Positions 7,845-16,366 of a stretch of DNA of 64,000 nt are shown piece by piece. The notes below the pieces were generated by a model, which was given only the letters and a program-made list of their open reading frames with translations, was not told the origin of the DNA and ran no database searches. The translations under genes were made by a program, and so were the position numbers. Numbering within the stretch: position 1 is the stretch's first letter; each line of letters starts with the position of its first letter. Source of the stretch: Streptomyces tendae (GTDB lineage: Bacteria; Actinomycetota; Actinomycetes; Streptomycetales; Streptomycetaceae); assembly GCF_008632955.1 (NCBI RefSeq), contig NZ_CP043959.1, positions 5,704,001 through 5,768,000 on the forward strand. The letters are read 5' to 3'.

Positions 7845-8281
7845 TCACCGCCCGGCTCCGTCGCCTCCTCGGCCTCCTGGAGCTTGGCGTGCTCGGCGGC
7901 CTTGCCACGGGTGGCCTTCGCGTCCTCGGGGAGCTCCAGCTCGGGGCAGTCCTTCCACAGCCGCTCCAGGGCGTAGAAGACCCGCTCCTCGCTGTGCTGG
8001 ACGTGGACGACGATGTCGACGTAGTCGAGCAGCACCCAGCGGGCCTCGCGGTCGCCCTCGCGGCGGACCGGCTTGGCGCCCAGCTCCTTGTTCAGCCGCT
8101 CCTCGATCTCGTCGACGATCGACTTGACCTGACGGTCGTTGGGAGCCGAGGCCAGCAGGAAGGCGTCGGTGATGGACAGCACGTCACTGACGTCGTAGGC
8201 GACGATGTCGTGCGCGAGCTTGTCGGCGGCCGCCTGCGCGGCGGTGTGGACGAGCTCGATGGAACGGTCGGTTGCGGTCAC
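7835..8281 (-). CDS. rsfS: Ribosomal silencing factor RsfS
   Basis: Binds ribosomal protein uL14 and blocks joining of the subunits when nutrients are short. The core LVHTAAQAAADKLAHDIVAYDV, with DAFLLASAPNDRQVKSI and EGDREARWVLLDYVDIVVHV, is diagnostic of the family. The GTG at 8281 (VTATDRS) gives 148 residues, close to the family length plus a charged C-terminal tail; an in-frame start at 8341 adds 20 poorly conserved residues. The gene sits in the common order nadD - LCP protein - rsfS - histidine phosphatase. Confidence 0.93.
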   Translation of the reverse strand: MTATDRSIELVHTAAQAAADKLAHDIVAYDVSDVLSITDAFLLASAPNDRQVKSIVDEIEERLNKELGAKPVRREGDREARWVLLDYVDIVVHVQHSEERVFYALERLWKDCPELELPEDAKATRGKAAEHAKLQEAEEATEPGGEWR

Positions 8282-8381
8282 TGCGTGGCTTTCGATCGGC
8301 GGTCGGTGGACCTCAAGGGTCTCACGGACCGCCGGGCGCACCCCACGTCGTCACGCGGGGTGCGCCAGGCGCCACGCCTCA

Positions 8382-10145
8382 CTACGAACCGGGGTCGTAG
8401 TCCTGGCCGAGGACCACCGCCACGCGCGCGTTGCCGGAGATCTTGCCCTTGGCGACGGAGTCGGCGGGCAGTCCCAGGGTCTTGGCGACCTCGGTGGCGT
8501 TCTCCTTCTCGGCGGGGTCGGCGTAGACGACCTCGGAGGTGCCCTCGGCGGAGGACGCGGTGCCGCCCTCCAGGAAGGTGAAGCCGCCGTTGAGGAGCAC
8601 CACGCGGGCCTTCTCGGTGGTGTCCTCGTCGCCGGTGGCGTTGCGCACGGAGACGGTGACGGCGGCGTCCCGGTCGGGGCTCTTGGCGGTGCCGCCGAGG
8701 ACGTCCTTGACCACGCCGTCGCTCGCCTCGGCGGTGAGCGTGCCGTCCTCCTCGACGGGCAGCAGGGCGGTCCGGTGGTCACCGCCCTTGGCCAGGTCGG
8801 AGAGCCCGGCGAGGAAGGCGCCGAGGTCCGCGTCGGTCAGCGGCGGCTCGATGATCTGGCCGAGGGTCTGGACGGTGACCGTGGCGGCGTCAGGGTCGGA
8901 GGTCATCTTGCGCAGCACGGCGTGCAGCACCTGGCCGAACCGCTCCAACTGGGCGTTCTGCGCCTCGCCGGGCGCGCGGTGGGTGGCGTAGGCGACGGCC
9001 ATCTTGCCGCTGAGGGTCTGCTTCTTGCCCTTCCTGACCAGCGGCGCCTCGCCCTTCTTCTTGGCGTCGGGGTCGGGCACGTCGGCGTCGGTGTCGACCT
9101 CGATGTTGCCGACCAGGTCGACGAGGGTGAGCAGGAACGGGGTGTCCAGCCGCCAGGTGCCCTCGATGTCGGTGCCGAGGACGGTGTCGAGGGCGGTCCT
9201 GGTGCCCTCGGAGCCGTCGTCGTCGACCGACTTGGCGAGCGTGGTGGTGGTGCCGTCCTCGGCGGTGAGGGCGAGGGAGTTCGGCAGCAGCACGGTGGTG
9301 CCCTGCCGGGTGGTGGTGTTGTCGACGAGCAGCGCGGTGGACGTGCCGCCGTTCTCGGTGTCGTGCAGGTGGACGACGATGACGTCGCGCTTCTGGGCGC
9401 CCGCGGCGGTGGTGGAGCCCGTGTCCGTGCCGGAGTCGGACAGTCCGGGCAGCTTGCCCGCGTACCAGAGGTAGCCGACGCCTGCGGCGGCGACCAGCGC
9501 GAACACCACGACGAGGGCGACGATCCGGCTGCGGGCGCGGCGCCGGGCCTCCTCGCGCCGCTCGGTGCGGTTCTCGGTGAACTTGAGCCAGTCGATGACG
9601 TCCTCGGAGTCGCCGTCGGGCTCCTCGACGAAGGCGAACTGCTCGGTGTGGTACTCCCGGCCTGGTCCGTCGCCGTCCGGTTCCCCGTCGGCCGGTCCGG
9701 CCTGCTGGGGGATGTGCGCGGGCCGCTGCGGGGCGTGGCCCGTCTGCTGCTCGGGTATGTAGGCGGTCTGCTCGGCCACCCGGGGCTGCTGTCCGGTGCC
9801 GTCGGGGTGCGTTCCCTGACCGTAGGGGTCGTAGGCGGGCGTGCCGCCGCCCTGCCGGGTGCCGTAGGGGTCGTAGGAGCCGTAGGAGGGGTCCTGCGGC
9901 TGCTGCGGGGGTGCGGAGGCGTTGCCCCCGTACGGGTCGTAGGACGGCTGCTGGTGGCCGCCCGTGGCGTACGGGTCGTAGCCGTAACCCTGCTGGTTCT
10001 GCTGGTCCTGCTGCCCCTGCTGCCCGTAGGGGTCGTACTGCTGGTCGGCGGCCTGGCGGTAGACCGGCCGGCCGTACTCGTCGTAGCCGACGAGCTCGTA
10101 CGGGCCGCCGCCGTCGCCGTACCCCGCGTCGTATCCGTCGTTCAC
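8382..10145 (-). CDS. LCP-like/LytR_C membrane protein (PdtA-like wall-polymer ligase candidate)
   Basis: 587 residues. Residues 1-190 are cytoplasmic and low-complexity with repeated YDPYG. A single TM helix (VALVVVFALVAAAGVGYLWY) is near 205-225, followed by a divergent LCP-type extracellular domain (RDVIVVHLHD ... VDLVGNIEVD ... YATHRAP) and a LytR_C domain at the C-terminus (VSVRNATGDED, LLNGGFTF). LCP proteins attach phosphopolymers to peptidoglycan. In S. coelicolor an LCP protein from this neighbourhood (PdtA, SCO2578, from memory) is a polydiglycosylphosphate transferase needed for normal sporulation. GTG at 10145 follows GAGAGGGGCACCG. It is 16 bp downstream of nadD, probably the same operon. 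Confidence 0.85.
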   Translation of the reverse strand: MNDGYDAGYGDGGGPYELVGYDEYGRPVYRQAADQQYDPYGQQGQQDQQNQQGYGYDPYATGGHQQPSYDPYGGNASAPPQQPQDPSYGSYDPYGTRQGGGTPAYDPYGQGTHPDGTGQQPRVAEQTAYIPEQQTGHAPQRPAHIPQQAGPADGEPDGDGPGREYHTEQFAFVEEPDGDSEDVIDWLKFTENRTERREEARRRARSRIVALVVVFALVAAAGVGYLWYAGKLPGLSDSGTDTGSTTAAGAQKRDVIVVHLHDTENGGTSTALLVDNTTTRQGTTVLLPNSLALTAEDGTTTTLAKSVDDDGSEGTRTALDTVLGTDIEGTWRLDTPFLLTLVDLVGNIEVDTDADVPDPDAKKKGEAPLVRKGKKQTLSGKMAVAYATHRAPGEAQNAQLERFGQVLHAVLRKMTSDPDAATVTVQTLGQIIEPPLTDADLGAFLAGLSDLAKGGDHRTALLPVEEDGTLTAEASDGVVKDVLGGTAKSPDRDAAVTVSVRNATGDEDTTEKARVVLLNGGFTFLEGGTASSAEGTSEVVYADPAEKENATEVAKTLGLPADSVAKGKISGNARVAVVLGQDYDPGS

Positions 10146-10161
10146 CGGTGCCCCTCTCGGC

Positions 10162-10800
10162 TCACTCGCCGCGATACAGCTGGCGCTTGGCGATGTAGCG
10201 CACGACTCCGTCCGGCACCAGGTACCAGACGGGGTCTCCCTTGGCGACTCTCGCACGGCAGTCCGTGGAGGAGATGGCGAGGGCCGGAACCTCCACCAGC
10301 GAGACACCGCCCTCGGGCAGGCCGGCATCGGTCAGGTGGTGTCCGGGCCGGGTCACGCCGATGAAGTGTGCCAGGGAGAACAGTTCCTCGCTGTCGCGCC
10401 AGGTGAGGATCTGGGCGAGGGCGTCGGCGCCGGTGATGAAGAACAGGTCCGTGTCCGGGTTGAGCGCGCTCAGGTCCCGCAGGGTGTCCACGGTGTAGGT
10501 GGGGCCGCCGCGGTCGATGTCGATGCGGCTCACCGAGAACTGCGGGTTCTCGGCGGTGGCGATCACCGTCATCAGGTAACGGTCCTCGGCCGCGGACACC
10601 GCGCGGTGGCTCTTCTGCCACGGCTGGCCGGTGGGGACGAAGACCACCTCGTCGAGGTGGAACTGCGCGGCCACCTCACTGGCCGCCACCAGGTGCCCGT
10701 GGTGGATCGGGTCGAAAGTGCCGCCCATGACGCCCAGACGGCGCTTGCCCCGCGGGGCCGTGCCGGTGCCGGGGCCGGTAGGCATGTCCTGCTCTCCCAT
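10162..10800 (-). CDS. nadD: Nicotinate-nucleotide adenylyltransferase
   Basis: Adenylates nicotinate mononucleotide in NAD synthesis. The nucleotidyltransferase signature GGTFDPIHHGHL is near residue 28, and ISSTDCRARV (the ISSTxIR-type motif) is near 190. Two starts compete. ATG 10800 lies 8 bases after TAGGGT, so it could be leaderless. ATG 10785 follows GGGAGAGCAGGAC, a good ribosome site. Length (207-212 aa) is normal either way. It leads the minus-strand group nadD - LCP protein - rsfS - phosphatase. Confidence 0.95.
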   Translation of the reverse strand: MGEQDMPTGPGTGTAPRGKRRLGVMGGTFDPIHHGHLVAASEVAAQFHLDEVVFVPTGQPWQKSHRAVSAAEDRYLMTVIATAENPQFSVSRIDIDRGGPTYTVDTLRDLSALNPDTDLFFITGADALAQILTWRDSEELFSLAHFIGVTRPGHHLTDAGLPEGGVSLVEVPALAISSTDCRARVAKGDPVWYLVPDGVVRYIAKRQLYRGE

Positions 10801-10808
10801 GCGTGCAG

Positions 10809-10814
10809 ACCCTA
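10809..10814 (-). promoter_or_regulatory. -10 element of nadD
   Basis: TAGGGT on the minus strand, 8 bases upstream of ATG 10800. It fits TANNNT and would give a leaderless or very short-leader nadD transcript. No clear -35. Confidence 0.4.
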
Positions 10815-10871
10815 CCGGCCCGTCCTGTGGACCCCGTCGTCCAGTGCCCTCGGGACGGGGCCCCGGCGGCT

Positions 10872-11036
10872 TCAGCGGTCGCGGTTGAAGCGGGTGGTGA
10901 TCCACAGCAGGAGCAGCAGCGCGAACAGGGCGCCGCCACCGGTGAGGTAGGGGCTCAGGCTCTCGTGGTTGCCGCCGTGCTCTCCGCCCTCGGCGGCGAG
11001 GGTGACCATCTGGGCAGCGGTGCTGGGGAAGCTCAT
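10872..11036 (-). CDS. Single-pass membrane protein, 54 aa
   Basis: Small ORF, MSFPSTAAQM at the start. A Gly/Glu/His-rich segment (AEGGEHGGNHESLSPYLT) precedes one hydrophobic helix (GGGALFALLLLLWITT) and a short basic end (RFNRDR). This gives N-out or N-in single-span topology with a positively charged anchor. It is upstream of nadD on the same strand and divergent from the M48 protease gene. Function is unknown. Coding character and composition support a real gene, although the ribosome site is weak. Confidence 0.65.
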   Translation of the reverse strand: MSFPSTAAQMVTLAAEGGEHGGNHESLSPYLTGGGALFALLLLLWITTRFNRDR

Positions 11037-11320
11037 CTTCGGCAGGACCTATCGCGTGTGGGCGGGATAAAGACGTGGGCTCATCGTATGCGGGCGGCTT
11101 CGCGGCGATCACCCCGACTCCGCCGTTGCGGGCCCGCGGCGTCCCGGCGCGGCCGTACGCGACGGCCCGCGGCGGTCCTCCCGGTGCCGCAGCGGGAGGC
11201 AACCGTTGCCCCGTCCTCGCTCGTCCTTCCGCTTGACTCCCCCTAGGCTGGGTCCCGCCGCGGGGAGCGAAGGGCCGCACCAGGGGCCGCACAGGTCAAC
11301 CAGACGCACATGGGGGAAAC

Positions 11321-12421
11321 ATGTCCGACGGCCACCAGCACAACGGGCACGAGAGCGTGCCCAGCAGGCAGCGCAGGCGTTTCCCCGGAATCTCCTCGCG
11401 TGCGTACGAGCACCCCGCCGACCGTTCCGCGCTGGTGGCGCTGCGGAAGCTGAGCGGGTTCGACACGGTCTTCAAGGCGCTGAGCGGGCTGCTGCCCGAG
11501 CGCAGTCTGCGGCTGCTGTTCCTGTCCGACTCGGTACGGGTCTCGGACCGGCAGTTCGCCCATCTCAACGACATGCTGCGGGACGCCTGCTACATCCTGG
11601 ACCTGGAGAAGGTCCCGCCGATGTACGTCAACCAGGACCCGAACCCGAACGCGATGTGCATCGGGCTCGACGAGCCGATCATCGTGGTGACCACGGGCCT
11701 GGTGGAGCTGCTCGACGAGGAGGAGATGCGGGCGGTCGTCGGGCACGAGGTCGGGCACGCGCTGTCCGGTCACGCGGTGTACCGGACGATCCTGCTGTTC
11801 CTGACGTCGCTGGCGGTCCGGGTGGCCTGGATCCCGCTGGGCAACGTCGCGATCATGGCGATCGTCACCGCGCTGCGGGAGTGGTTCCGCAAGTCGGAGC
11901 TGTCCGCGGACCGCGCGGGGCTGCTGGTCGGGCAGGACCTGCAGGCGTCGATGCGCGGCCTGATGAAGATCGCGGGCGGCAACCACCTGCACGAGATGAA
12001 CGTGGACGCGTTCCTGGAGCAGGCCGAGGAGTACGAGTCCGGCGGTGACCTGCGCGACTCCGTGCTGAAGATCCTCAACGTGCTGCCGCGCACGCATCCC
12101 TTCACCACGGTACGGGCGGCGGAGCTGAAGAAGTGGGAGGCCTCCCGGGACTTCCAGCGGATCATGGACGGCCACTACCCGCGCCGCGACGAGGACGGGG
12201 ACGCCTCGGTGCGGGACTCCTGGCGGGAGTCGGCGAGCGCGTACGCGAGTGAGGTGCGGACCTCCAAGGACCCGCTGATGAAGCTGGTCAACGACATCGC
12301 GGGCGGCGCCGGCGACCTGGGCGGCCGGGTCCGCCGCGGCTTCGGCGGCTTCACGGGCCCGAAGCCGGCCCCCGACGGCCCGCCGCCGAGCGGCGACGAG
12401 CCCCCGCGCGACAACACCTGA
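11321..12421 (+). CDS. M48 family metallopeptidase
   Basis: Zinc peptidase with the HExxH motif as HEVGH near residue 141 and a downstream Glu/Asp region (SELSADRAG) that supplies the third zinc ligand, as in HtpX/Ste24-type enzymes. A hydrophobic stretch (ILLFLTSLAVRVAWIPLGNVA) follows the motif, so it may be membrane-bound. The C-terminal 70 residues are Gly/Pro-rich. ATG 11321 follows GGGGGAAAC. It is transcribed against its neighbours. A protein quality-control role is likely from the family; the substrate is unknown. Confidence 0.88.
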   Translation: MSDGHQHNGHESVPSRQRRRFPGISSRAYEHPADRSALVALRKLSGFDTVFKALSGLLPERSLRLLFLSDSVRVSDRQFAHLNDMLRDACYILDLEKVPPMYVNQDPNPNAMCIGLDEPIIVVTTGLVELLDEEEMRAVVGHEVGHALSGHAVYRTILLFLTSLAVRVAWIPLGNVAIMAIVTALREWFRKSELSADRAGLLVGQDLQASMRGLMKIAGGNHLHEMNVDAFLEQAEEYESGGDLRDSVLKILNVLPRTHPFTTVRAAELKKWEASRDFQRIMDGHYPRRDEDGDASVRDSWRESASAYASEVRTSKDPLMKLVNDIAGGAGDLGGRVRRGFGGFTGPKPAPDGPPPSGDEPPRDNT

Positions 12422-12481
12422 CCGACGTTTTCCCGGCCCGCCGGGGCCCGTCCCGGTCCCCGGCCGCCCGGCGCGGCTCGC

Positions 12482-13561
12482 TCACAGGGTGGGCTGGGCC
12501 GCCGGGGAGAGGGTGCCGCAGAGGGGTGGGGTGCTGGTGTCGGGGAGGTAGGGGTTGGTGCCGGGCGGGCCGGTCCTCTCGGCCTTCTGGCCGGCGAGCA
12601 GCGGGTGCAGGCGGGGTGCCGGGTCCAGGGCGCAGGACTGAGGGCCCGCCTGGACATGCGAGACGATCAGCTCCGCCTGGTGCAGCCGCAGGTCGTCCCG
12701 GTCGAAGCGGAAGCGCAGCTCGCGGCGGACCGTGAACAGCGACGCCTCGGCGTCCCGCCCCGCGCCGGCCGGACGCAGCGCGTAGACGACGGTGTGGTCG
12801 GTGGTGACCTCCAGGGTCGCGCCGGCGGCCTCGGCGGCCTGCATGGTCCCGCGCACCCGGATCCGCTCGTCGGCCAGCTCCACCCGGGTGGGGTCGAAGC
12901 GGACCAGCCATCCTGTGACCGCGTGCCGTCCGTCGGCGGCGGGGCGGTCGAAGCTGTCGTCGAACTGCTGCTGCTGGCCGGAATCGAGCAGCACCCGCAC
13001 GTCCCGGGTCTCCCCGCCGGTGAGCACGGCCGGGTCCAGCGCGGACCGTACGACGTAGTCCTTCGCGGTGAGCAGGGCGGACACCACCTGGTCGTCGGAG
13101 AAGTTCGCGGTGCGCCGGGTCGGCGGGAGGGGGACCCCCTCGGCGCCGATCCGGAACCGCGCGGCCGGGCTGTGCGCGTACAACTGCCCGACGTCGGTGG
13201 TGCCGGGCACCTCGTCCTGCGGGGCGAGGGGGACGACGGTCATCCGTAAGGGCTCCGCGGGCCGGTCGGCGGCCGACGTGCGGTAGGGGTGGCGTACGCC
13301 CATGTAGACGGCGGTACCGAAGGCCACGGCGATCAGCAGCACCAGGACGAGCACCTGGCGGGACAGCCCGCCGCCACGGCGCACCGGCTCCCGGCGGCGC
13401 ACGGCGGGGGCGTGGTCGGTGATGCGCTCCTGCGCCGAGAACTCCTGGAGCCGGGCAGCACGGACGAAGGACTCGTCGAAGACGACGGACCGGTACTCGT
13501 CCTCGCCACCTCCAGGGGCTCCCTCGGGCGTCCCCTCGGGCGGGTCCGAAGGCTCTCCCAT
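12482..13561 (-). CDS. SCO2583-family membrane protein
   Basis: 359 residues. The acidic N-terminus contains EYRSVVFDESFVRAARLQE, shared in form with the next gene (FASVVFDEAFVQAAAVHE). One TM helix (VLVLVLLIAVAFGTAVYMGV, about 75-95) precedes a long extracellular domain with no recognised enzyme motif, ending in a Pro/Thr-rich tail. The paired N-terminal motif identifies the actinobacterial SCO2583/SCO2584 group; SCO2584 is linked to the Streptomyces spore-wall machinery. The ATG is 6 bases after TACCCT, suggesting a leaderless transcript. Confidence 0.8.
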   Translation of the reverse strand: MGEPSDPPEGTPEGAPGGGEDEYRSVVFDESFVRAARLQEFSAQERITDHAPAVRRREPVRRGGGLSRQVLVLVLLIAVAFGTAVYMGVRHPYRTSAADRPAEPLRMTVVPLAPQDEVPGTTDVGQLYAHSPAARFRIGAEGVPLPPTRRTANFSDDQVVSALLTAKDYVVRSALDPAVLTGGETRDVRVLLDSGQQQQFDDSFDRPAADGRHAVTGWLVRFDPTRVELADERIRVRGTMQAAEAAGATLEVTTDHTVVYALRPAGAGRDAEASLFTVRRELRFRFDRDDLRLHQAELIVSHVQAGPQSCALDPAPRLHPLLAGQKAERTGPPGTNPYLPDTSTPPLCGTLSPAAQPTL

Positions 13562-13567
13562 ACCTTC

Positions 13568-13573
13568 AGGGTA
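13568..13573 (-). promoter_or_regulatory. -10 element of SCO2583-like gene
   Basis: TACCCT followed by GAAGGT and ATG, the same layout as the leuS leader start (TACCCT, 6 bases, ATG). The GAAGGT could also act as a weak ribosome site. Confidence 0.45.
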
Positions 13574-13648
13574 GGTCCGGCGGGGTCCCGGTAAACGCCC
13601 GCCGGACCGCCAACTTCTGACAGGTCCTCACCAAGCGGGCGACGGGTC

Positions 13649-14206
13649 TCAGGGGCTGCCGCCGGGTAACACCGGGACGGTCGGCCGGGAGTGGTCGGCC
13701 GATGCGGAGGGTGCCGCCGCGCCGCCCTGTCCGACCCCGGTCGTGGCGGGCGGCGGGACGGGATCCTGGCGCTGCGGGGAGGCACCCCGGTAGACCGCCG
13801 AGAACGCGAGCGCGACCATGCCGACGCCCAGCACCAGGGCCAGCATCCAGGCCACAGGGCGGTGCCAGCGCACCTGTCGCCCGAAGGGGGAACCGTATCC
13901 GGCCTCCAGGACGTCGGCGTCCTCGTCCTCGTCGTAGGCGTCACCGCCCCGGTAGCCGCCGTAGCCGTCGTCGTAGCGCTCGCCGCGGGCGCGGGCCCGG
14001 TGGGCCTCGGCCTCGGAGGCCTCCGCCCTGGCCTGCGCGGCGGCCAGGAGGCGCTCCACGGCGGTCGGCTCGTGCACCGCGGCCGCCTGCACGAAGGCCT
14101 CGTCGAACACCACGGAGGCGAACTCTTCGTCCGACACCCCGCGGTCGTGGTCGTCGTCGGGCTCCCAGCCGTCAGGGAACGGCGTGCCCCCCACGTCCTC
14201 CGGCAC
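13649..14206 (-). CDS. SCO2584-family spore-wall-associated membrane protein
   Basis: About 185 residues. It has an acidic N-terminus with FASVVFDEAFVQAAAVHE, an Ala/Glu/Arg-rich helix (ERLLAAAQARAEASEAEAHR), a Tyr/Asp/Gly segment, one TM helix (VAWMLALVLGVGMVALAFSA) and a short extracellular Pro/Ser tail. It is a bitopic partner-type protein, not an enzyme. The start is uncertain: GTG 14206 is 6 bases after TACTCT and would be leaderless; ATG 14233, nine codons upstream, lacks a ribosome site and would lie upstream of that promoter. In S. coelicolor the homologue interacts with the mre-directed spore-wall complex (from memory). Confidence 0.8.
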   Translation of the reverse strand: MPEDVGGTPFPDGWEPDDDHDRGVSDEEFASVVFDEAFVQAAAVHEPTAVERLLAAAQARAEASEAEAHRARARGERYDDGYGGYRGGDAYDEDEDADVLEAGYGSPFGRQVRWHRPVAWMLALVLGVGMVALAFSAVYRGASPQRQDPVPPPATTGVGQGGAAAPSASADHSRPTVPVLPGGSP

Positions 14207-14212
14207 GGATCC

Positions 14213-14218
14213 AGAGTA
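14213..14218 (-). promoter_or_regulatory. -10 element of SCO2584-like gene
   Basis: TACTCT, 6 bases before GTG 14206; it decides between the two possible starts of the gene. Confidence 0.4.
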
Positions 14219-14307
14219 GACCTGGGGGGTCATTTTGGGCAGACGGTATGGAAATTCGTCCGTTCTCCGGACACCGCCGCGCCCAGGCGTCCCCGCCGGG
14301 CGCGTGG

Positions 14308-15594
14308 TCAGCGCCGGGTGTGGCCGTCGCCGGTGACGATGTACTTCGTGCTGGTCAGCTCGGGCAGGCCCATCGGACCGCGGGCGTGCAGCTTCTGCGT
14401 CGAGATGCCGATCTCGGCGCCGAAGCCGAACTGACCGCCGTCGGTGAACCGGGTGGAGGCGTTCACCGCCACCGTGGTGGAGTCCACCAGCTGGGTGAAC
14501 CGGCGGGCGGCCTGCTGCGAGCCGGTGACGATGGCCTCGGTGTGGCCGGAGGTCCACAGCCGGATGTGCTCGACCGCCCGGTCGAGGGAGTCGACCACGG
14601 CGGCGGCGATGTCGTAGGAGAGGTACTCGGTCTCCCAGTCCTCCGTGGTGGCCTCCACGACGGTGGCGCGGGAGTCCTTGGCGTACGCCATCACGCGCTC
14701 GTCGGCGTGCACGGTGACCCCGGCGTCGGCGAGGGCGTCCAGCGCGCGGGGCAGGAACTCGGCGGCGATGTCCTGGTGCACCAGCAGGGTCTCGGCGGCG
14801 TTGCACACGCCGACCCGCTGGGCCTTGGAGTTGATCAGGATGTCGACGGCCATGTCGAGGTCGGCCTGGGCGTCGACGTACACGTGGCAGTTGCCGGTGC
14901 CGGTCTCGATGACCGGGACGACGGACTCCTGCACGACCGTGTTGATCAGCGAGGCGCCGCCACGCGGGATGAGCACGTCGACCAGGCCCCGGGCGCGCAT
15001 CAGCTCGCGCACGCTGTCCCGGCTCTCGCCGGGGACCAGCTGGACGGCGTCGGCGGGCAGGCCCGCGCCGTGCACGGCGTCGCGCAGCACCCGCACCAGC
15101 GCGGTGTTGGAGCGGTAGGCGGAGGACGAGCCGCGCAGCAGGACCGCGTTGCCCGACTTCAGGCAGAGGGCCGCGGCGTCGACCGTCACGTTGGGCCGGC
15201 CCTCGTAGATGATCCCGACCACGCCGAGCGGCACCCGGACCTGGCGCAGGTCGATGCCGTTGGGCAGGGTCGAGCCGCGGACCACCTCGCCGACCGGGTC
15301 GGGCAGCGCGGCCACGTCCCGGACGTCGGCGGCGATGGCGCGCACCCGCTCCGGGGTGAGCGTGAGCCGGTCGATCATGCCCTCGCTGATGCCGGCGTCC
15401 CGGGCCTTGGCCACGTCCTGGGCGTTGGCCTCGACGATCTCGCTCGTGCGGACCTCCAGCGCGTCCGCGATGGCGAGCAGCGCGTCGTCCTTGGTGGCAC
15501 GCGGCAGCGGCGCGAGGGTGGCGGCGGCGCCCTTGGCGCGGTAGGCGGCCTGGCTGACCGGGGACATCGAGTCGTACGGCGAGAGCGTGGTCAT
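14308..15594 (-). CDS. proA: Glutamate-5-semialdehyde dehydrogenase (gamma-glutamyl phosphate reductase)
   Basis: Second step of proline synthesis: reduces gamma-glutamyl phosphate to the semialdehyde with NADPH. The aldehyde-dehydrogenase-like fold shows GVVGIIYEGRPNVTVDAAALCLKSG-type signature sequence, the catalytic Cys in RVGVCNAAETLLVH, and the ProA C-terminus ELTSTKYIVTGDGHTR. ATG 15594 has only pyrimidines upstream but follows TACCCT by 7 bases, so a leaderless start is likely. Length 428 aa is normal. proB lies upstream on the same strand, separated by one hypothetical gene. Confidence 0.97.
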   Translation of the reverse strand: MTTLSPYDSMSPVSQAAYRAKGAAATLAPLPRATKDDALLAIADALEVRTSEIVEANAQDVAKARDAGISEGMIDRLTLTPERVRAIAADVRDVAALPDPVGEVVRGSTLPNGIDLRQVRVPLGVVGIIYEGRPNVTVDAAALCLKSGNAVLLRGSSSAYRSNTALVRVLRDAVHGAGLPADAVQLVPGESRDSVRELMRARGLVDVLIPRGGASLINTVVQESVVPVIETGTGNCHVYVDAQADLDMAVDILINSKAQRVGVCNAAETLLVHQDIAAEFLPRALDALADAGVTVHADERVMAYAKDSRATVVEATTEDWETEYLSYDIAAAVVDSLDRAVEHIRLWTSGHTEAIVTGSQQAARRFTQLVDSTTVAVNASTRFTDGGQFGFGAEIGISTQKLHARGPMGLPELTSTKYIVTGDGHTRR

Positions 15595-15601
15595 GAGGGG
15601 A

Positions 15602-15607
15602 AGGGTA
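15602..15607 (-). promoter_or_regulatory. -10 element of proA
   Basis: TACCCT on the minus strand, 7 bases before the proA ATG; no Shine-Dalgarno sequence is present between them. Confidence 0.5.
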
Positions 15608-15723
15608 GTGCGCGCGGCCTGCCGCGGAGGCGCTCGTCCCACACCCCGAGACGGGGACTTTCACCCGCAAAACGGATGGGACGAGTGGTGCGGTGCGCCA
15701 CCCGGGCGGACGCCCGCCCCCTG

Positions 15724-15759
15724 ACTCACCGCCACCTCGGCACTCACCGCCACCTCGGC
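15724..15759. repeat. Two tandem copies of an 18-bp unit
   Basis: ACTCACCGCCACCTCGGC occurs twice head to tail, perfectly, in the gap between the hypothetical gene's stop and proA. Its role is unknown. Confidence 0.85.
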
Positions 15760-15764
15760 GCCCC

Positions 15765-16235
15765 TCAAGGGAACGGGTGCACCCCGACCGGGGTCGCCGG
15801 GACCGGGCCGTGGCCCGCTGCCACGCGCTGGCGGTAGGTGGCGCGGTCGATGACCTCAAGGCCGACGATCTCCCAGGGCGGCAGCCCCGCGGTCCGCCGG
15901 TGCTCGCCCCACAGGCGCAGCGCCACCGCGGCCGCGTCGTGCAGGTCGCGGGCCTCCTCCCAGTAGCGGATCTCCGCGTGGTCGTCGGCGTAGCGGCTGG
16001 TCAGCAGGAACGGGTGGTCCTGGGCCAGCTGCTCCAGCGCCCGCCGGACCTCCGCGACGGGGGCGGGCTCACCGGACACGCTGAGGGTGACGTGCCACAG
16101 GCGGGGCAGGTCGCGCGCCTCACCGCCCCGGTGCCGGTCCCCGGCCGTGACGCTGGTCAGGGCGCGCTCCTCGCCCGCCGCCCGGGAGCCGCGACCACCG
16201 GGAGACACCGTCGTCCCAGGGCGCACTCGTCTCAC
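15765..16235 (-). CDS. Hypothetical protein between proB and proA, 156 aa
   Basis: Unrecognised soluble protein. After a basic, Gly-rich N-terminus (about 45 residues) it contains LWHVTLSVSGEPAPVAEVRRALEQLAQDHPF-type alpha/beta sequence (a ferredoxin-like beta-alpha-beta pattern), then HAEIRYWEEARDLHDAAAVALRLW and PWEIVGLEVIDRATY. GTG 16235 is chosen because AAGGAGG lies 5 bases upstream. Its position inside the proB/proA group suggests co-transcription, but I see no link to proline synthesis. Confidence 0.75.
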   Translation of the reverse strand: MRRVRPGTTVSPGGRGSRAAGEERALTSVTAGDRHRGGEARDLPRLWHVTLSVSGEPAPVAEVRRALEQLAQDHPFLLTSRYADDHAEIRYWEEARDLHDAAAVALRLWGEHRRTAGLPPWEIVGLEVIDRATYRQRVAAGHGPVPATPVGVHPFP

Positions 16236-16366
16236 GACGGCCTCCTTCACACGCGGACCACCCGGGGCCGGGCGGATTTGTCCCTGCGACAAAGTTGAGC
16301 AGGCCGTCGCGGCTCGTGGGGCAGTTTCGCGGAACGTCCACCACCGGGGGCCGACGTTTTGGGGCA

